Below are positions 9,645 through 17,324 of a stretch of 64,000 nucleotides of DNA, piece by piece. The stretch spans positions 85,091 through 149,090 of the forward strand of contig CALVAO010000002.1 of NCBI GenBank assembly GCA_944325515.1, written 5' to 3'. The notes under the pieces were generated by a model, which was given only the letters and a program-made list of their open reading frames with translations, searched no databases and was not told the origin of the DNA. Source of the stretch: Candidatus Gastranaerophilales bacterium (lineage in GTDB: Bacteria > Cyanobacteriota > Vampirovibrionia > Gastranaerophilales > Gastranaerophilaceae). The position numbers were made by a program, and so were the translations under genes. Every line of letters begins with the position of its first letter. The stretch's first letter is position 1.

Positions 9645-9682
9645 ATAAGAGGGCGAAAATAAAATAATCCTCACCCTCTTAA
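9645..9682 (-). promoter_or_regulatory. Inverted repeat between acpP and fabF
   Basis: AAGAGGG and CCCTCTT arms enclose about 20 nt between the acpP stop and the fabF Shine-Dalgarno. On the minus strand the right arm is followed by an A/T-rich tract. It could be a weak terminator or a processing hairpin that lets acpP be expressed above fabF, as is common for acyl carrier protein. Confidence 0.35.
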
Positions 9683-9699
9683 TATAAATTCAAACTTTA

Positions 9700-9930
9700 C
9701 TATGAGTGAGCGTCAATGTAGTTAACTGCATCTTGAACAGTTTGAATTTTTTCAGCTTCTTCATCAGGGATTTCGCAACCGAATTCTTCTTCAAAAGCCA
9801 TAACTAATTCAACTGTGTCTAATGAGTCAGCACCTAAGTCAGCTGTAAAGCTAGCTTCCGGAGTAACTAAAGCTTCATCGCAGCTTAATTGGTCAACTAC
9901 AACTTTTTTTACTTTTTCTAATGTACTCAT
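9700..9930 (-). CDS. acpP: Acyl carrier protein
   Basis: 76 residues, acidic. It carries growing acyl chains on a 4'-phosphopantetheine attached to the Ser of the [16 protein letters not shown] motif. [18 protein letters not shown] is the conserved helix II-III region. The frame extends upstream to 9963, but GAGGA stands 8 nt before the ATG at 9930 and [15 protein letters not shown] matches the usual ACP start, so I chose 9930. fabF follows. Unlike most genomes, fabD and fabG are not beside it; the region upstream is a noncoding stretch with octamer repeats, then plus-strand genes. Confidence 0.97.
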   Translation of the reverse strand: MSTLEKVKKVVVDQLSCDEALVTPEASFTADLGADSLDTVELVMAFEEEFGCEIPDEEAEKIQTVQDAVNYIDAHS

Positions 9931-10066
9931 GTTTTTTATCCTCTTCATTATTGTGTAATACACTATTCTACTAAATTATACTATTTCAAGATAATTTTGC
10001 AATAAACTTCAAAAATTGTTACATTTTAAGGAGAAATGTTACATTGGAGATTAGTGAATAGCGTTT

Positions 10067-10120
10067 AGGTGACTAAGTGACTAAGTGACTGAGTGACTGA
10101 GTGATTAAGTAAATAAGTTA
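10067..10120. repeat. GTGACTRA octamer tandem repeat (solo copy)
   Basis: AGGTGACTAA followed by about six further degenerate 8-bp units (GTGACTAA, GTGACTGA, GTGATTAA, GTAAATAA). The same units make the 33-bp inverted ends of the element inside groESL (20568-20600 and 20955-20987). Here there is one array, with no matching inverted copy and no four-helix-bundle gene. The rest of 9931-10275 shows nothing I can assign, except a possible decayed GTGACAG/CTGTGAG stretch near 10133-10155. Confidence 0.8.
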
Positions 10121-10275
10121 ATGAGCAAACAAAGGTGACAGCTCTGTGAGCGTGAAGCAAATACAAGACGGGATTGCAGTTGATTCTAATTCCACGCAGC
10201 CAGCATTACTTAAAGAACAGTCTTGGTGTTTTATAAAATTTATGCAATAATTAAGTCATAATAGAAGGAATTTTT

Positions 10276-10689
10276 ATGAGTATTAATACTGAATACCTTG
10301 CAAGGTGCATAGCAACATTAGAGAAGGCTTATGAACTCATTAAAACTGAGCAGGAAGGCTCTATTGATTATGAAATGTATAGAAATTCTCTTGTCAAAGG
10401 TTTTGAAATGACTCTTGAGCAAAGCGGTAAGCTTTTGAGAAAAAGATTACTGCCTTATTTTGCAAGCAAAAAAGCTGTAGATGCGCTTACTTTTAAAGAC
10501 TTGTTCAGACATGCTTATAAATATTCTCTGCTTAATGAAGATGAAATCTCGCGGTGGATGAAATACAGGGATAACAGAAATAATACCGCGCATGATTACG
10601 GAAGAGCTTTTGCAGAGGAAACGCTTGCTTTAGTAGATGATTTTCTGAAAGATGTCAAAAACTTAAGGACTGTTATAGAAAATGGATAG
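10276..10689 (+). CDS. HEPN-type nucleotidyltransferase substrate-binding protein (HI0074-like toxin)
   Basis: 137 residues, all alpha-helical, of the family described as nucleotidyltransferase substrate-binding protein (HI0074). The HEPN Rx4H motif is visible as RNNTAH (R101, H106), preceded by KYRDN. In HEPN/MNT type VII toxin-antitoxin systems this protein is the RNase toxin. AAGGA lies 6 nt before the ATG. The stop overlaps the start of the next gene by 8 bp, so translation is coupled. The pair opens the plus-strand island between acpP and fabH. Confidence 0.88.
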   Translation: MSINTEYLARCIATLEKAYELIKTEQEGSIDYEMYRNSLVKGFEMTLEQSGKLLRKRLLPYFASKKAVDALTFKDLFRHAYKYSLLNEDEISRWMKYRDNRNNTAHDYGRAFAEETLALVDDFLKDVKNLRTVIENG

Positions 10690-10984
10690 ATTGTTTTTAA
10701 GGACTGAATATTTACAAATGCTTGTTGATATTTTTAATTCCTACTGCCCGAAAGCTGAAATCTGGGCTTACGGAAGCAGGATTAAAGGCGAGGCGCACGA
10801 AGGAAGCGATTTGGATTTGGTTATAAAAAATTTTAACAGTCCGAATAAAAATATTTATGATTTGCGAACTCTGATAAATGACAGTGATATTCCGATTATT
10901 GTAGAAATTGTAGATTTTAATAATGTACCGGCTTCTTTTCAAGAAGAGATACTTAAAGATTACGTAGTGATATTCCATCCTTGA
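10682..10984 (+). CDS. Minimal nucleotidyltransferase (MNT) domain protein, antitoxin partner
   Basis: 100 residues. The nucleotidyltransferase pattern is present: GSRIKGEAHEGSDLDLVI gives the GSx(n)SDxD metal-binding site (GS at 31-32, SDLD at 42-45), and VEIVDF near 75 is the usual third strand. In characterised HEPN/MNT pairs this protein inactivates the HEPN toxin by adding AMP to it. Its frame overlaps the HEPN gene by 8 bp. A hairpin at 11046-11083 follows. Whether this pair is active is not visible from the sequence. Confidence 0.88.
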   Translation: MDRLFLRTEYLQMLVDIFNSYCPKAEIWAYGSRIKGEAHEGSDLDLVIKNFNSPNKNIYDLRTLINDSDIPIIVEIVDFNNVPASFQEEILKDYVVIFHP

Positions 10985-11045
10985 ATTTATGCATCTAAAC
11001 TCCGATATATTGTAATTTCAATTGCTAAGATTGAAAAGGAGAATC

Positions 11046-11083
11046 AAAAGCAGGTAAGGTAGACTAAAGTCTACTCTGCTTTT
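11046..11083 (+). terminator. Hairpin terminator of the HEPN/MNT operon
   Basis: Outer arms AAAAGCAG/CTGCTTTT and inner arms GTAGACT/AGTCTAC with a 2-nt loop, ending in TTTT. It stands about 60 bp past the MNT gene. An asymmetric bulge separates the two stems. Confidence 0.65.
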
Positions 11084-11240
11084 ACTTTGAGTTAATTTAT
11101 GCATAATCATCACACATAGTCTTAATATTTCTTAAAATATTATTTCCTAAACTTGTTTTTGATTTAAAATAGATGAAATATAAATTATATCACAAATGAT
11201 ATATTAAGAGGTCTATTAAGAGTGTTTAAAGGAGGTAAAA

Positions 11241-12179
11241 ATGAAAATAGCACCTATTAGTAATTCTACTATTAATCCAGTGAAGAAAGCTCCGAGCTTT
11301 CAAGGAGTAACAACAGATTATAAGGTTTATCTAGGTAAAAATGATTTGAAAAACAACAGCTACTGGCATAAAAATTCAAGTGTAGAAAATGCCGTAGGAG
11401 CTTTCCACGCTAATTATACCGGCAAAGCATATTTTGCAGCACCGATGGAATATGTCGGCGATGCAATAAAAGATAAGGTTGATTTTGTTGTTTATGATAA
11501 TGAACCTGCTTATCCGGCATTGAGAGAAGTTAAAGAAAATTATACAGGCGAATTAAGAAAAGATTTTAAAAAAGATTTTGAAGAAGTAAGAGAATATTTT
11601 TATCGTCGTGAAATGGGCGGTTTTGCAAATGTTGAAGAAGCAAAAGCCAGACAAACAGAAGCTGCTGAACTTACCGGATTTTATGACAGAGCAGGGGATG
11701 CAAGATATAGAAAAGAAACTTTAGAAGACAATGTTGCAAAATTAAATACACAGATTTCGGAAAAAGAAAAAGAAATTAAAACTCTTGGAGAATCTCTTAA
11801 TGAAACGATTGCTCACAAAGAGATTTTAGAGCAAAAACATGAAAATTATGTTCAAAAAGATGTAAAATATGGTGAATTAAAAAAACTTGCAGCACAAACT
11901 ATAGATAAAGATAAGAACGAAGTAGATTTTGTAAATTCTCAAATCAATAAAATGAAAGAAAAAATTGCTGAATGCAAAAAAGGTATTCAAAACTGTATTA
12001 ATGCGATAGATAAAATTAATCAAAACCTTGTTACTAAAAAAGCAGAAAAAATTGCATTAGAACAAGAAAAAAGCAAAAAGAAAGTTCAGATTAGGAACAT
12101 AATCGATAAAGAATTGGCTCCTAAATTTAATGAGTTGTTGGAATTTTGCCGTAACAAAGGCGTAAAAATTAAATGGTAA
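11241..12179 (+). CDS. Coiled-coil hypothetical protein with lineage-type N-terminal motif
   Basis: 312 residues, not recognised. It begins MKIAPISNSTINPVKKAPSFQG, another 'MKI...F(K/Q/R)G' leader. Residues about 25-110 may form a small globular part with many Tyr. From about 155 to 290 it is a long Lys/Glu-rich coiled coil (NTQISEKEKEIKTLGESLNE). No signal peptide or membrane segment is seen. AAAGGAGGT stands 4 nt before the ATG, a near-consensus Shine-Dalgarno that suggests high expression. The next gene starts 15 bp later, so the two form an operon. Confidence 0.85.
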   Translation: MKIAPISNSTINPVKKAPSFQGVTTDYKVYLGKNDLKNNSYWHKNSSVENAVGAFHANYTGKAYFAAPMEYVGDAIKDKVDFVVYDNEPAYPALREVKENYTGELRKDFKKDFEEVREYFYRREMGGFANVEEAKARQTEAAELTGFYDRAGDARYRKETLEDNVAKLNTQISEKEKEIKTLGESLNETIAHKEILEQKHENYVQKDVKYGELKKLAAQTIDKDKNEVDFVNSQINKMKEKIAECKKGIQNCINAIDKINQNLVTKKAEKIALEQEKSKKKVQIRNIIDKELAPKFNELLEFCRNKGVKIKW

Positions 12180-12194
12180 GAGGAGGTTTAAGAT

Positions 12195-13073
12195 ATGAAA
12201 ATTAATGCAATAAATACAACAAATTTTAAAGGATTATTTACAGATAAGACTGCTCAAAACGGCGGTAATTGGCGTATGGAATACAGTCCTTACAGTTGGG
12301 AAAGCAATAATACTTCTAAAATGGCAAATAAAAAGAAAGTTGATGTATATTCATCCTATCTGCCGGATAATGAAGAAATTTATACTAAATTTTCTGAAAC
12401 TGCAGAAAATTCAAAAGATATTTTAGGAACAGAATCTTATTATAAACGCTCAGATGGTAAAATGCGCAGAACAATAACAGAAGTACCTGCAATGAACAGA
12501 GAAGAATCATTAAAGGTACAAAATAAAAAGTATGATGCATTTCTTGAGATGAAAAAAGAAGAATTCAGCAGACTTAGAAACAACGTTACCGGTATAACAG
12601 ATAAGGTTGATAATAGTGTTACTGATTTTAGAAAATATGCGGCAGACGTTCCGCTAGGTTTCTTTACTGCAGCATATGACAGACGATATGCAGTTAATCA
12701 AATGAGTAAAGAATTTGATACAGTCCTTGATTCTGCAAAAAATGCATACACCAATTTTCTTGATTATGATAAATTAAGAATATCAGCTGATAACGTACGC
12801 AGTGTTCAAAAACGCAATGCAGAAGAAATAGATAAACTGGCAAATCTCAGAAAAGCAGGACAGCTTATTGATATCAGCCGCCGTGACATTAATGATGCTG
12901 ATAAACCGCTTATTGAAAATCTAAAACACGGATTTAATACAATCAGATCTAAATTCGTATGTTTACCGCACAGACTTATTTCAATGGATGAGGTTATGCG
13001 TACACTAGGACGTGCTGCAGAAGTGCCGGATAATAAACAGTTGATTATTGACTATATTAAAAGACTTATATAA
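12195..13073 (+). CDS. Hypothetical protein with lineage-type N-terminal motif
   Basis: 292 residues, not recognised. The leader is the shortest of its kind in this window: MKINAINTTNFKGLF. The rest is charged and mostly helical, with GFFTAAYDRRYAVNQM as the only less polar segment, too short and mixed for a membrane helix. It lies 15 bp downstream of the coiled-coil gene, with AGGAGG before its ATG, so the two are co-expressed. The shared leader and operon suggest a shared destination or machinery, which is inference. Confidence 0.85.
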   Translation: MKINAINTTNFKGLFTDKTAQNGGNWRMEYSPYSWESNNTSKMANKKKVDVYSSYLPDNEEIYTKFSETAENSKDILGTESYYKRSDGKMRRTITEVPAMNREESLKVQNKKYDAFLEMKKEEFSRLRNNVTGITDKVDNSVTDFRKYAADVPLGFFTAAYDRRYAVNQMSKEFDTVLDSAKNAYTNFLDYDKLRISADNVRSVQKRNAEEIDKLANLRKAGQLIDISRRDINDADKPLIENLKHGFNTIRSKFVCLPHRLISMDEVMRTLGRAAEVPDNKQLIIDYIKRLI

Positions 13074-13103
13074 TTAGTCAATATTGTACAACTGTAGCTT
13101 TTT

Positions 13104-13145
13104 AATTCCTCCTAATCATATAAACTTGTTTAGGAGGAATTTTTT
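13104..13145 (+). promoter_or_regulatory. Hairpin burying the Shine-Dalgarno of the thioredoxin gene
   Basis: A perfect 12-bp stem (AATTCCTCCTAA at 13104-13115, TTAGGAGGAATT at 13130-13141, 14-nt loop) is followed by a short T-run that ends at the ATG at 13146. The right arm contains the AGGAGG ribosome-binding site at 13132-13137. The structure can act as terminator for the upstream operon, as a block on translation of the thioredoxin gene, or both. Confidence 0.7.
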
Positions 13146-13442
13146 ATGTTAAAACAACTCAATAAAGAAAACTTTAATGAAGAAACAAAATCCGGTTTAA
13201 AACTTGTAGAATTTTTTGCTCCCTGGTGTGGATATTGTAAAAAACAACAGGCAGAACTTGAAAAAATGGATAAGATTTGGATAGGACAGCTTAATACGGA
13301 TGAAGACGCTGAAATAGCCGTACGCTATGGCATACATTCGTTTCCGACATTTTTAATATTCAGTAACGGAAAAGAAGTTGAGCGGTTTAGCGGGTATAGA
13401 AATAAATTTGATTTAGCAGACAAAATTATGAAATATGTTTAG
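13146..13442 (+). CDS. Thioredoxin-fold protein with CGYC active site
   Basis: 98 residues, the size of a minimal thioredoxin. VEFFAPWCGYCKKQQ holds the redox pair C28 and C31 with the usual WC, and SFPTFL holds the cis-proline. The residues between the cysteines (GY) differ from the GP of classical TrxA, so its redox potential or partners may differ. No signal peptide, so it is cytoplasmic. It starts directly after the hairpin at 13104-13145. The DJ-1/PfpI gene begins 9 bp downstream, and the two probably form a stress unit. Confidence 0.9.
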   Translation: MLKQLNKENFNEETKSGLKLVEFFAPWCGYCKKQQAELEKMDKIWIGQLNTDEDAEIAVRYGIHSFPTFLIFSNGKEVERFSGYRNKFDLADKIMKYV

Positions 13443-13451
13443 GAGATAAAA

Positions 13452-14135
13452 ATGAAAAACTTGCTTATAATAACAACGAATTATTCCGGTTGTGAATGCA
13501 ATGCCCCTTATTGTAATTGCATACAAAATACGGGGGTCTATTTAGAAGAATTTGCGGTTCCGTACCTTGTGTTTCAAAAATCTAATATAAATGTTACAGT
13601 TGCAAGCCCGTTAGGAGGTCTTTCTCCAGTGGATGAGAATTCTATGTCCTGTTCTAATCCGGAAGAATGGGACGATTGTATAAAAATTTTACGCAAGACC
13701 AAAAAATTATCTGAAATAAATCCGGAAGAATTCGATGGTGTATATTTCCCCGGCGGTCATGGTCCAATGTTTGATTTAGCCGAAAACGATGAAGTAAAAC
13801 AAACAGTAGAATATTTTTTTAACAGCGAAAAACTGGTAAGTGCTGTATGTCATGGTCCTGCAGGTTTAATTAATGCTAAAAATAAAGATGGAAAATCAAT
13901 TTTTGATAAAAAATTTGTAACCTGTTTTACAAATGAAGAAGAAGGAATTGTAAAATTAAAAGAGCTGGTTCCTTTTCTTCTGGAAACAAGGATTCGTGAA
14001 CTCGGCGCAAACTTTATTGCAGAAAAACCCTGGGCTGAGCATGTAGAAGTTGACGGGAATTTAATAACAGGACAAAACCAGAATTCAGCACTGTTAATTG
14101 CAGAAAAAATCGTTGAATATTTTTATCGCAGCTAA
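13452..14135 (+). CDS. DJ-1/PfpI family protein (Hsp31-like class I glutamine amidotransferase fold)
   Basis: 227 residues. The nucleophile elbow is VSAVCHGPAGL (C133, H134), the oxyanion/glycine region is FPGGHGPMFDL near 99-109, and the acidic partner is in YLEEFAVP at 30-37. This arrangement is that of Hsp31-like glyoxalase III/chaperone proteins, which detoxify methylglyoxal or repair glycated molecules. The N-terminus has an unusual Cys-rich segment (SGCECNAPYCNCI, residues 12-24). It follows the thioredoxin gene by 9 bp, which supports a redox or carbonyl stress role. The exact activity cannot be fixed. Confidence 0.85.
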   Translation: MKNLLIITTNYSGCECNAPYCNCIQNTGVYLEEFAVPYLVFQKSNINVTVASPLGGLSPVDENSMSCSNPEEWDDCIKILRKTKKLSEINPEEFDGVYFPGGHGPMFDLAENDEVKQTVEYFFNSEKLVSAVCHGPAGLINAKNKDGKSIFDKKFVTCFTNEEEGIVKLKELVPFLLETRIRELGANFIAEKPWAEHVEVDGNLITGQNQNSALLIAEKIVEYFYRS

Positions 14136-14162
14136 TTTATATTAAATTCACTTTTGTTTAGT

Positions 14163-14197
14163 TTAATGTAACACAATTAATAATTGTGTTACATTAA
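14163..14197. other. 35-bp near-perfect palindrome between convergent genes
   Basis: Two 17-bp arms (TTAATGTAACACAATTA and its exact complement) flank one central base at 14180. It lies between the DJ-1 gene and fabH, which converge. There is no T-run, so it is either a bidirectional terminator of a weak type or a protein-binding site. Confidence 0.6.
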
Positions 14198-14277
14198 TTC
14201 AGAATTTTCACATTACGACAGATTTGCTTAATACCAACAAATTTCACTATCCGTAAATTTTTCCTGCTAGTATCTTT

Positions 14278-15288
14278 TTAGCAGATACCTTCTCTAAGCC
14301 TTACAATAGCACCGCCCCAGGTCATACCTGCGCCAAAGCCGCACAATACTGCAGTTGTGTCGAGTTTAACCTTGCCTTTTTCTACGCTCTCGGCTAAAGC
14401 TATCGGAATTGAAGCTGCTGAAGTATTTCCGTAATATTTAATATTTGTTACTACTTTATCGTCAGAATAACCTAATCTTTCTTGAACAGCTTGAATAATT
14501 CTTATATTAGCTTGGTGCGGAATAAGATAATCAATATCCTCCGCCTTCATGCCGGCATTAGTGATAAGATTTTCCACATAATGCGGAAGAATTTTGGCAA
14601 CAAATGCATAAACCCCTTTTCCGTTCATTCGGATTCCTTGCGGTTTTGGTTCATACTGTTCGACCAGCGGACAGTTTTTGCCGTCAAAAGAAAGCTCGAT
14701 TAATTCTCCGAAACTTCCGTCAGATTTAATGTCTATAGCGATAACATCGTCTACTCCGTCATCAGAAGCCGTAACAACCATCGCTCCGGCGCCGTCGCCG
14801 AACAAAATAGAAGTCGCTCTGTCCTCCCAGTTAACAAGGCGGGAATTGTTATCTGTTGCAACTATTAAAATCTTTTTATACATGCCTGATGCTATATAAG
14901 CTTTCGCAATACTTAAGCCATAAATCAAACCGGTGCAGGCAGCAGTAATATCAAATGCCGGCACTTGAGTTTTAATACCGAGTCTTGTTTGGATATGACA
15001 TGCAATTGCAGGATATAAATCCGGCGGTGCAGAAGAGGCTGCAAGAATTAAATCAATATCATCAGGTGCCATTTTTGCTTTCTCTAAAGCCTTTTGAGCG
15101 GCTTCAAAGCCCAAATCAATAGCATTTTGTTCACCGGATACAACACGTCTTTCTTTTATACCTGTTCTTGTATAAATCCATTCATCAGATGTTTCATACA
15201 ATTTTGTTAAATCATCATTTGTTATAACAGTTTCCGGCAGGCTGTAACCAACGCCTGCTATTCTCAAAGGAATAATACTTTTGTCCAT
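14278..15288 (-). CDS. fabH: 3-oxoacyl-ACP synthase III (KAS III)
   Basis: Starts fatty-acid synthesis by condensing acetyl-CoA (or another acyl-CoA) with malonyl-ACP. 336 residues. The Cys-His-Asn triad is visible: Cys in DITAACTGLIYG at about 118, His in IPHQANIRI at about 255 and Asn in YYGNTSAASIP at about 285. SDEWIYTRTGIKERR is the conserved N-terminal signature. A TTG directly before the ATG is in frame, but AGGACGG is best spaced for the ATG at 15288. It lies 11 bp after plsX. Downstream, where fabD/fabG would be expected, there is a plus-strand island. Confidence 0.97.
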   Translation of the reverse strand: MDKSIIPLRIAGVGYSLPETVITNDDLTKLYETSDEWIYTRTGIKERRVVSGEQNAIDLGFEAAQKALEKAKMAPDDIDLILAASSAPPDLYPAIACHIQTRLGIKTQVPAFDITAACTGLIYGLSIAKAYIASGMYKKILIVATDNNSRLVNWEDRATSILFGDGAGAMVVTASDDGVDDVIAIDIKSDGSFGELIELSFDGKNCPLVEQYEPKPQGIRMNGKGVYAFVAKILPHYVENLITNAGMKAEDIDYLIPHQANIRIIQAVQERLGYSDDKVVTNIKYYGNTSAASIPIALAESVEKGKVKLDTTAVLCGFGAGMTWGGAIVRLREGIC

Positions 15289-15299
15289 CAATTCCGTCC

Positions 15300-16355
15300 T
15301 TATCCTTCTATTGATTCTGAAATCTTGCTGTTAACACCTGTTTCAACAGCTTCTTTCGCTACTCTTACGGCATTTTTAATTGCATATGCACTGCTTCTTC
15401 CATGCGAAATTACGGTAATACCTTTAACTCCTAAAAGCAAAGCTCCGCCGAATTCTTCATAATTAATTTTTTCATAAATTCTTTTCATAAACGGTTTTGC
15501 AAGAAGTCCTATCAGCATACCTAAAAAGTCTGATTTAAACTCACTCTTAATCATTTTGAATAATAAAGATGAAGTTCCTTCGGTAACCTTAAGAACAACG
15601 TTACCGACAAAACCATCGCAAATAACTACATCGCAAAGGTTAAGGAATAATTCTCTTCCTTCAATATTACCCATAAAGTTAAACTTTTCTTTTTCTTCTT
15701 CAAGAAGATTATAAGTACTTTGTGCAAGCTCATTGCCTTTTCCGGCTTCTTCACCGATATTTAAAACACCAACGCGGGGTCTTTCTATTCCTAAAACATT
15801 TTTAGAGAATGTCATACCCATAATCGCAAATTGTCTGAGCATTTGCGGAGTACAATTGCTGTTTGCACCGGCATCAATAATTACAATCGGTTTTTTCATT
15901 GTAGGAAGAGTTACGGCAATCGCCGGTCTGTCAATTCCAGGGATTCTACCCAATCCAAACAGGCTTGATGCCATAGCAGCTCCGGTAGAACCTGCTGCAA
16001 CAAGAGCATCAGAGCTGCCTGTTGCAACCGAATTTACCGTTAATACTATTGAAGAGTTTTTCTTTTTACGAATAGCCTGCCCCGGGGCTTCTCCCATTTC
16101 AATAATCTCCGATGCGTGGGTTATTTTTATATCTAGAGATTTCACATCTATTCTTACTCGTCTTTTTCTTCCGATTTTTCCGCATTCAGACAGAAATCCT
16201 TCTTGCTGAATTACTTCAAGACAATGTTCAATTCTATCCTGTTTTCCGACCAATTCAAGCGCTACGCCGTAATCAGCCGCTGCCCATACTGCACCTGCTA
16301 CTATTTCAAAAGGAGCGCGATCGCCGCCCATTGCATCTATAGCTATTCTTGTCAT
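15300..16355 (-). CDS. plsX: Phosphate acyltransferase PlsX
   Basis: Makes acyl-phosphate from acyl-ACP, the acyl donor for PlsY in phospholipid synthesis; peripheral membrane enzyme. 351 residues. MTRIAIDAMGGDRAP is the signature start, and DALVAAGSTGAAMA, VIIDAGANSNC and DVVICDGFVGNVVLK are conserved family segments. AGAGGAAG precedes the ATG. It lies between rpmF (28 bp upstream) and fabH (11 bp downstream) in the common yceD-rpmF-plsX-fabH order. Confidence 0.97.
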   Translation of the reverse strand: MTRIAIDAMGGDRAPFEIVAGAVWAAADYGVALELVGKQDRIEHCLEVIQQEGFLSECGKIGRKRRVRIDVKSLDIKITHASEIIEMGEAPGQAIRKKKNSSIVLTVNSVATGSSDALVAAGSTGAAMASSLFGLGRIPGIDRPAIAVTLPTMKKPIVIIDAGANSNCTPQMLRQFAIMGMTFSKNVLGIERPRVGVLNIGEEAGKGNELAQSTYNLLEEEKEKFNFMGNIEGRELFLNLCDVVICDGFVGNVVLKVTEGTSSLLFKMIKSEFKSDFLGMLIGLLAKPFMKRIYEKINYEEFGGALLLGVKGITVISHGRSSAYAIKNAVRVAKEAVETGVNSKISESIEG

Positions 16356-16383
16356 CTTCCTCTTCCCTTTATTATTATAGATA

Positions 16384-16755
16384 CTAAGCTTCCGGCTTTT
16401 CTTCAGATGTTTCAGCTTCTTCTGCTTTAACTTCTTCTTCAGCCTTTACTTCTTCAACTTTTTCTTCAACTACAGCTTCTTCTGCTTTAGCTTCTTCAAC
16501 CTTTGCTTCAGCTTTTTTTGTTGATTTTTTTGTTTTCTTTGCTTCTTTTACTTCTGCTTTTGCATCTTCAACAAAACCTTCTGCTTTTCTTGAAACAACT
16601 TTGCCTTTATAAGTTCCGCAAGCTGTGCAAACTGTATGAGTTAAAACTTTTGCTCCGCAATTAGGACATGTTGTTAATTCCGGTTTTGATGCTTTCCAGT
16701 TTGATCTTCTTTTTCCTTGAGCGCTGTGCCCTGTTCTTTTCTTTGGTACTGCCAT
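16384..16755 (-). CDS. rpmF: Ribosomal protein bL32 with a long Lys/Glu/Ala tail
   Basis: The first 60 residues are bL32 of the large ribosomal subunit: MAVPKKRTGHSAQGKRR, then a zinc-finger with C30, C33, C43 and C46 (CPNCGAK, CTACGTY). Most bL32 proteins stop near residue 60; this one continues for about 63 residues of Ala, Glu, Lys and Val (AKVEEAKAEEAVVEEKVEEV), acidic overall, low-complexity and probably helical. The tail is in frame without a stop and has the base composition of its neighbours. The gene sits 41 bp after yceD, as usual. What the tail does is unknown. Confidence 0.95.
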   Translation of the reverse strand: MAVPKKRTGHSAQGKRRSNWKASKPELTTCPNCGAKVLTHTVCTACGTYKGKVVSRKAEGFVEDAKAEVKEAKKTKKSTKKAEAKVEEAKAEEAVVEEKVEEVKAEEEVKAEEAETSEEKPEA

Positions 16756-16796
16756 TTTCTTAAACTTCCTTTCTAAATACTACTTATATTATCGGG

Positions 16797-17294
16797 TTAT
16801 TTATCTTTTTCAATACGGATATTTTTAAAGACATCCATTCTGCTGTCGTGAGGTTGCATTTCTTCATCAGATACAAATAATCCCTCATTACAATTTATAC
16901 CACAAACTTTTTTATTTGGTAACTGTAATATTACAGATTGATACAATAAGTCATAAACATCTATTTCTTTTGCACCGTTTAAATCTGTAATGAACTGTCC
17001 GGACTGGAGTTCCACCTCTTGAGCATATTCATCGAAAAGCGAATATTTTGCATAAGTTTCATCTATATCAAACTCCAACCTGTAATCAAATTTATTAAGA
17101 CATCTGTCACATTCAAGAGTAATAATACCGGATGCATGTCCTTTTACTTCTATAAAACCGCCTAGAGATTTCAGAACAAGATTAGCAGTTATATTACAAT
17201 TATCCAGCTCTTGAATTTCACCGCTAAACTCGTAATCAAGAGTTTTATCCGGCTCACGTTCAATATCTTCAATTAAAACCTTATATGTTGACAT
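16797..17294 (-). CDS. yceD: DUF177 (YceD) family protein
   Basis: 165 residues. The conserved ITLECDRCLNKFDY segment (CxxC at about 82-85) and ELQSGQFITDLNGAKEIDVYDLLYQSVIL-like C-terminal half, ending in KKVCGINCNEGLF, identify the YceD/DUF177 family, usually encoded just before rpmF and linked to 23S rRNA accumulation. It is the first gene of the yceD-rpmF-plsX-fabH unit, or the second if the small gene 31 bp upstream is included. Confidence 0.9.
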   Translation of the reverse strand: MSTYKVLIEDIEREPDKTLDYEFSGEIQELDNCNITANLVLKSLGGFIEVKGHASGIITLECDRCLNKFDYRLEFDIDETYAKYSLFDEYAQEVELQSGQFITDLNGAKEIDVYDLLYQSVILQLPNKKVCGINCNEGLFVSDEEMQPHDSRMDVFKNIRIEKDK

Positions 17295-17324
17295 TTTAAT
17301 TCCTGTATCACCTATGTATTGCCA

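Noticed and set aside
9931..10066. CRISPR-like array in the octamer repeats near acpP
   Set aside because: The units are 8 bp, contiguous and have no spacers.
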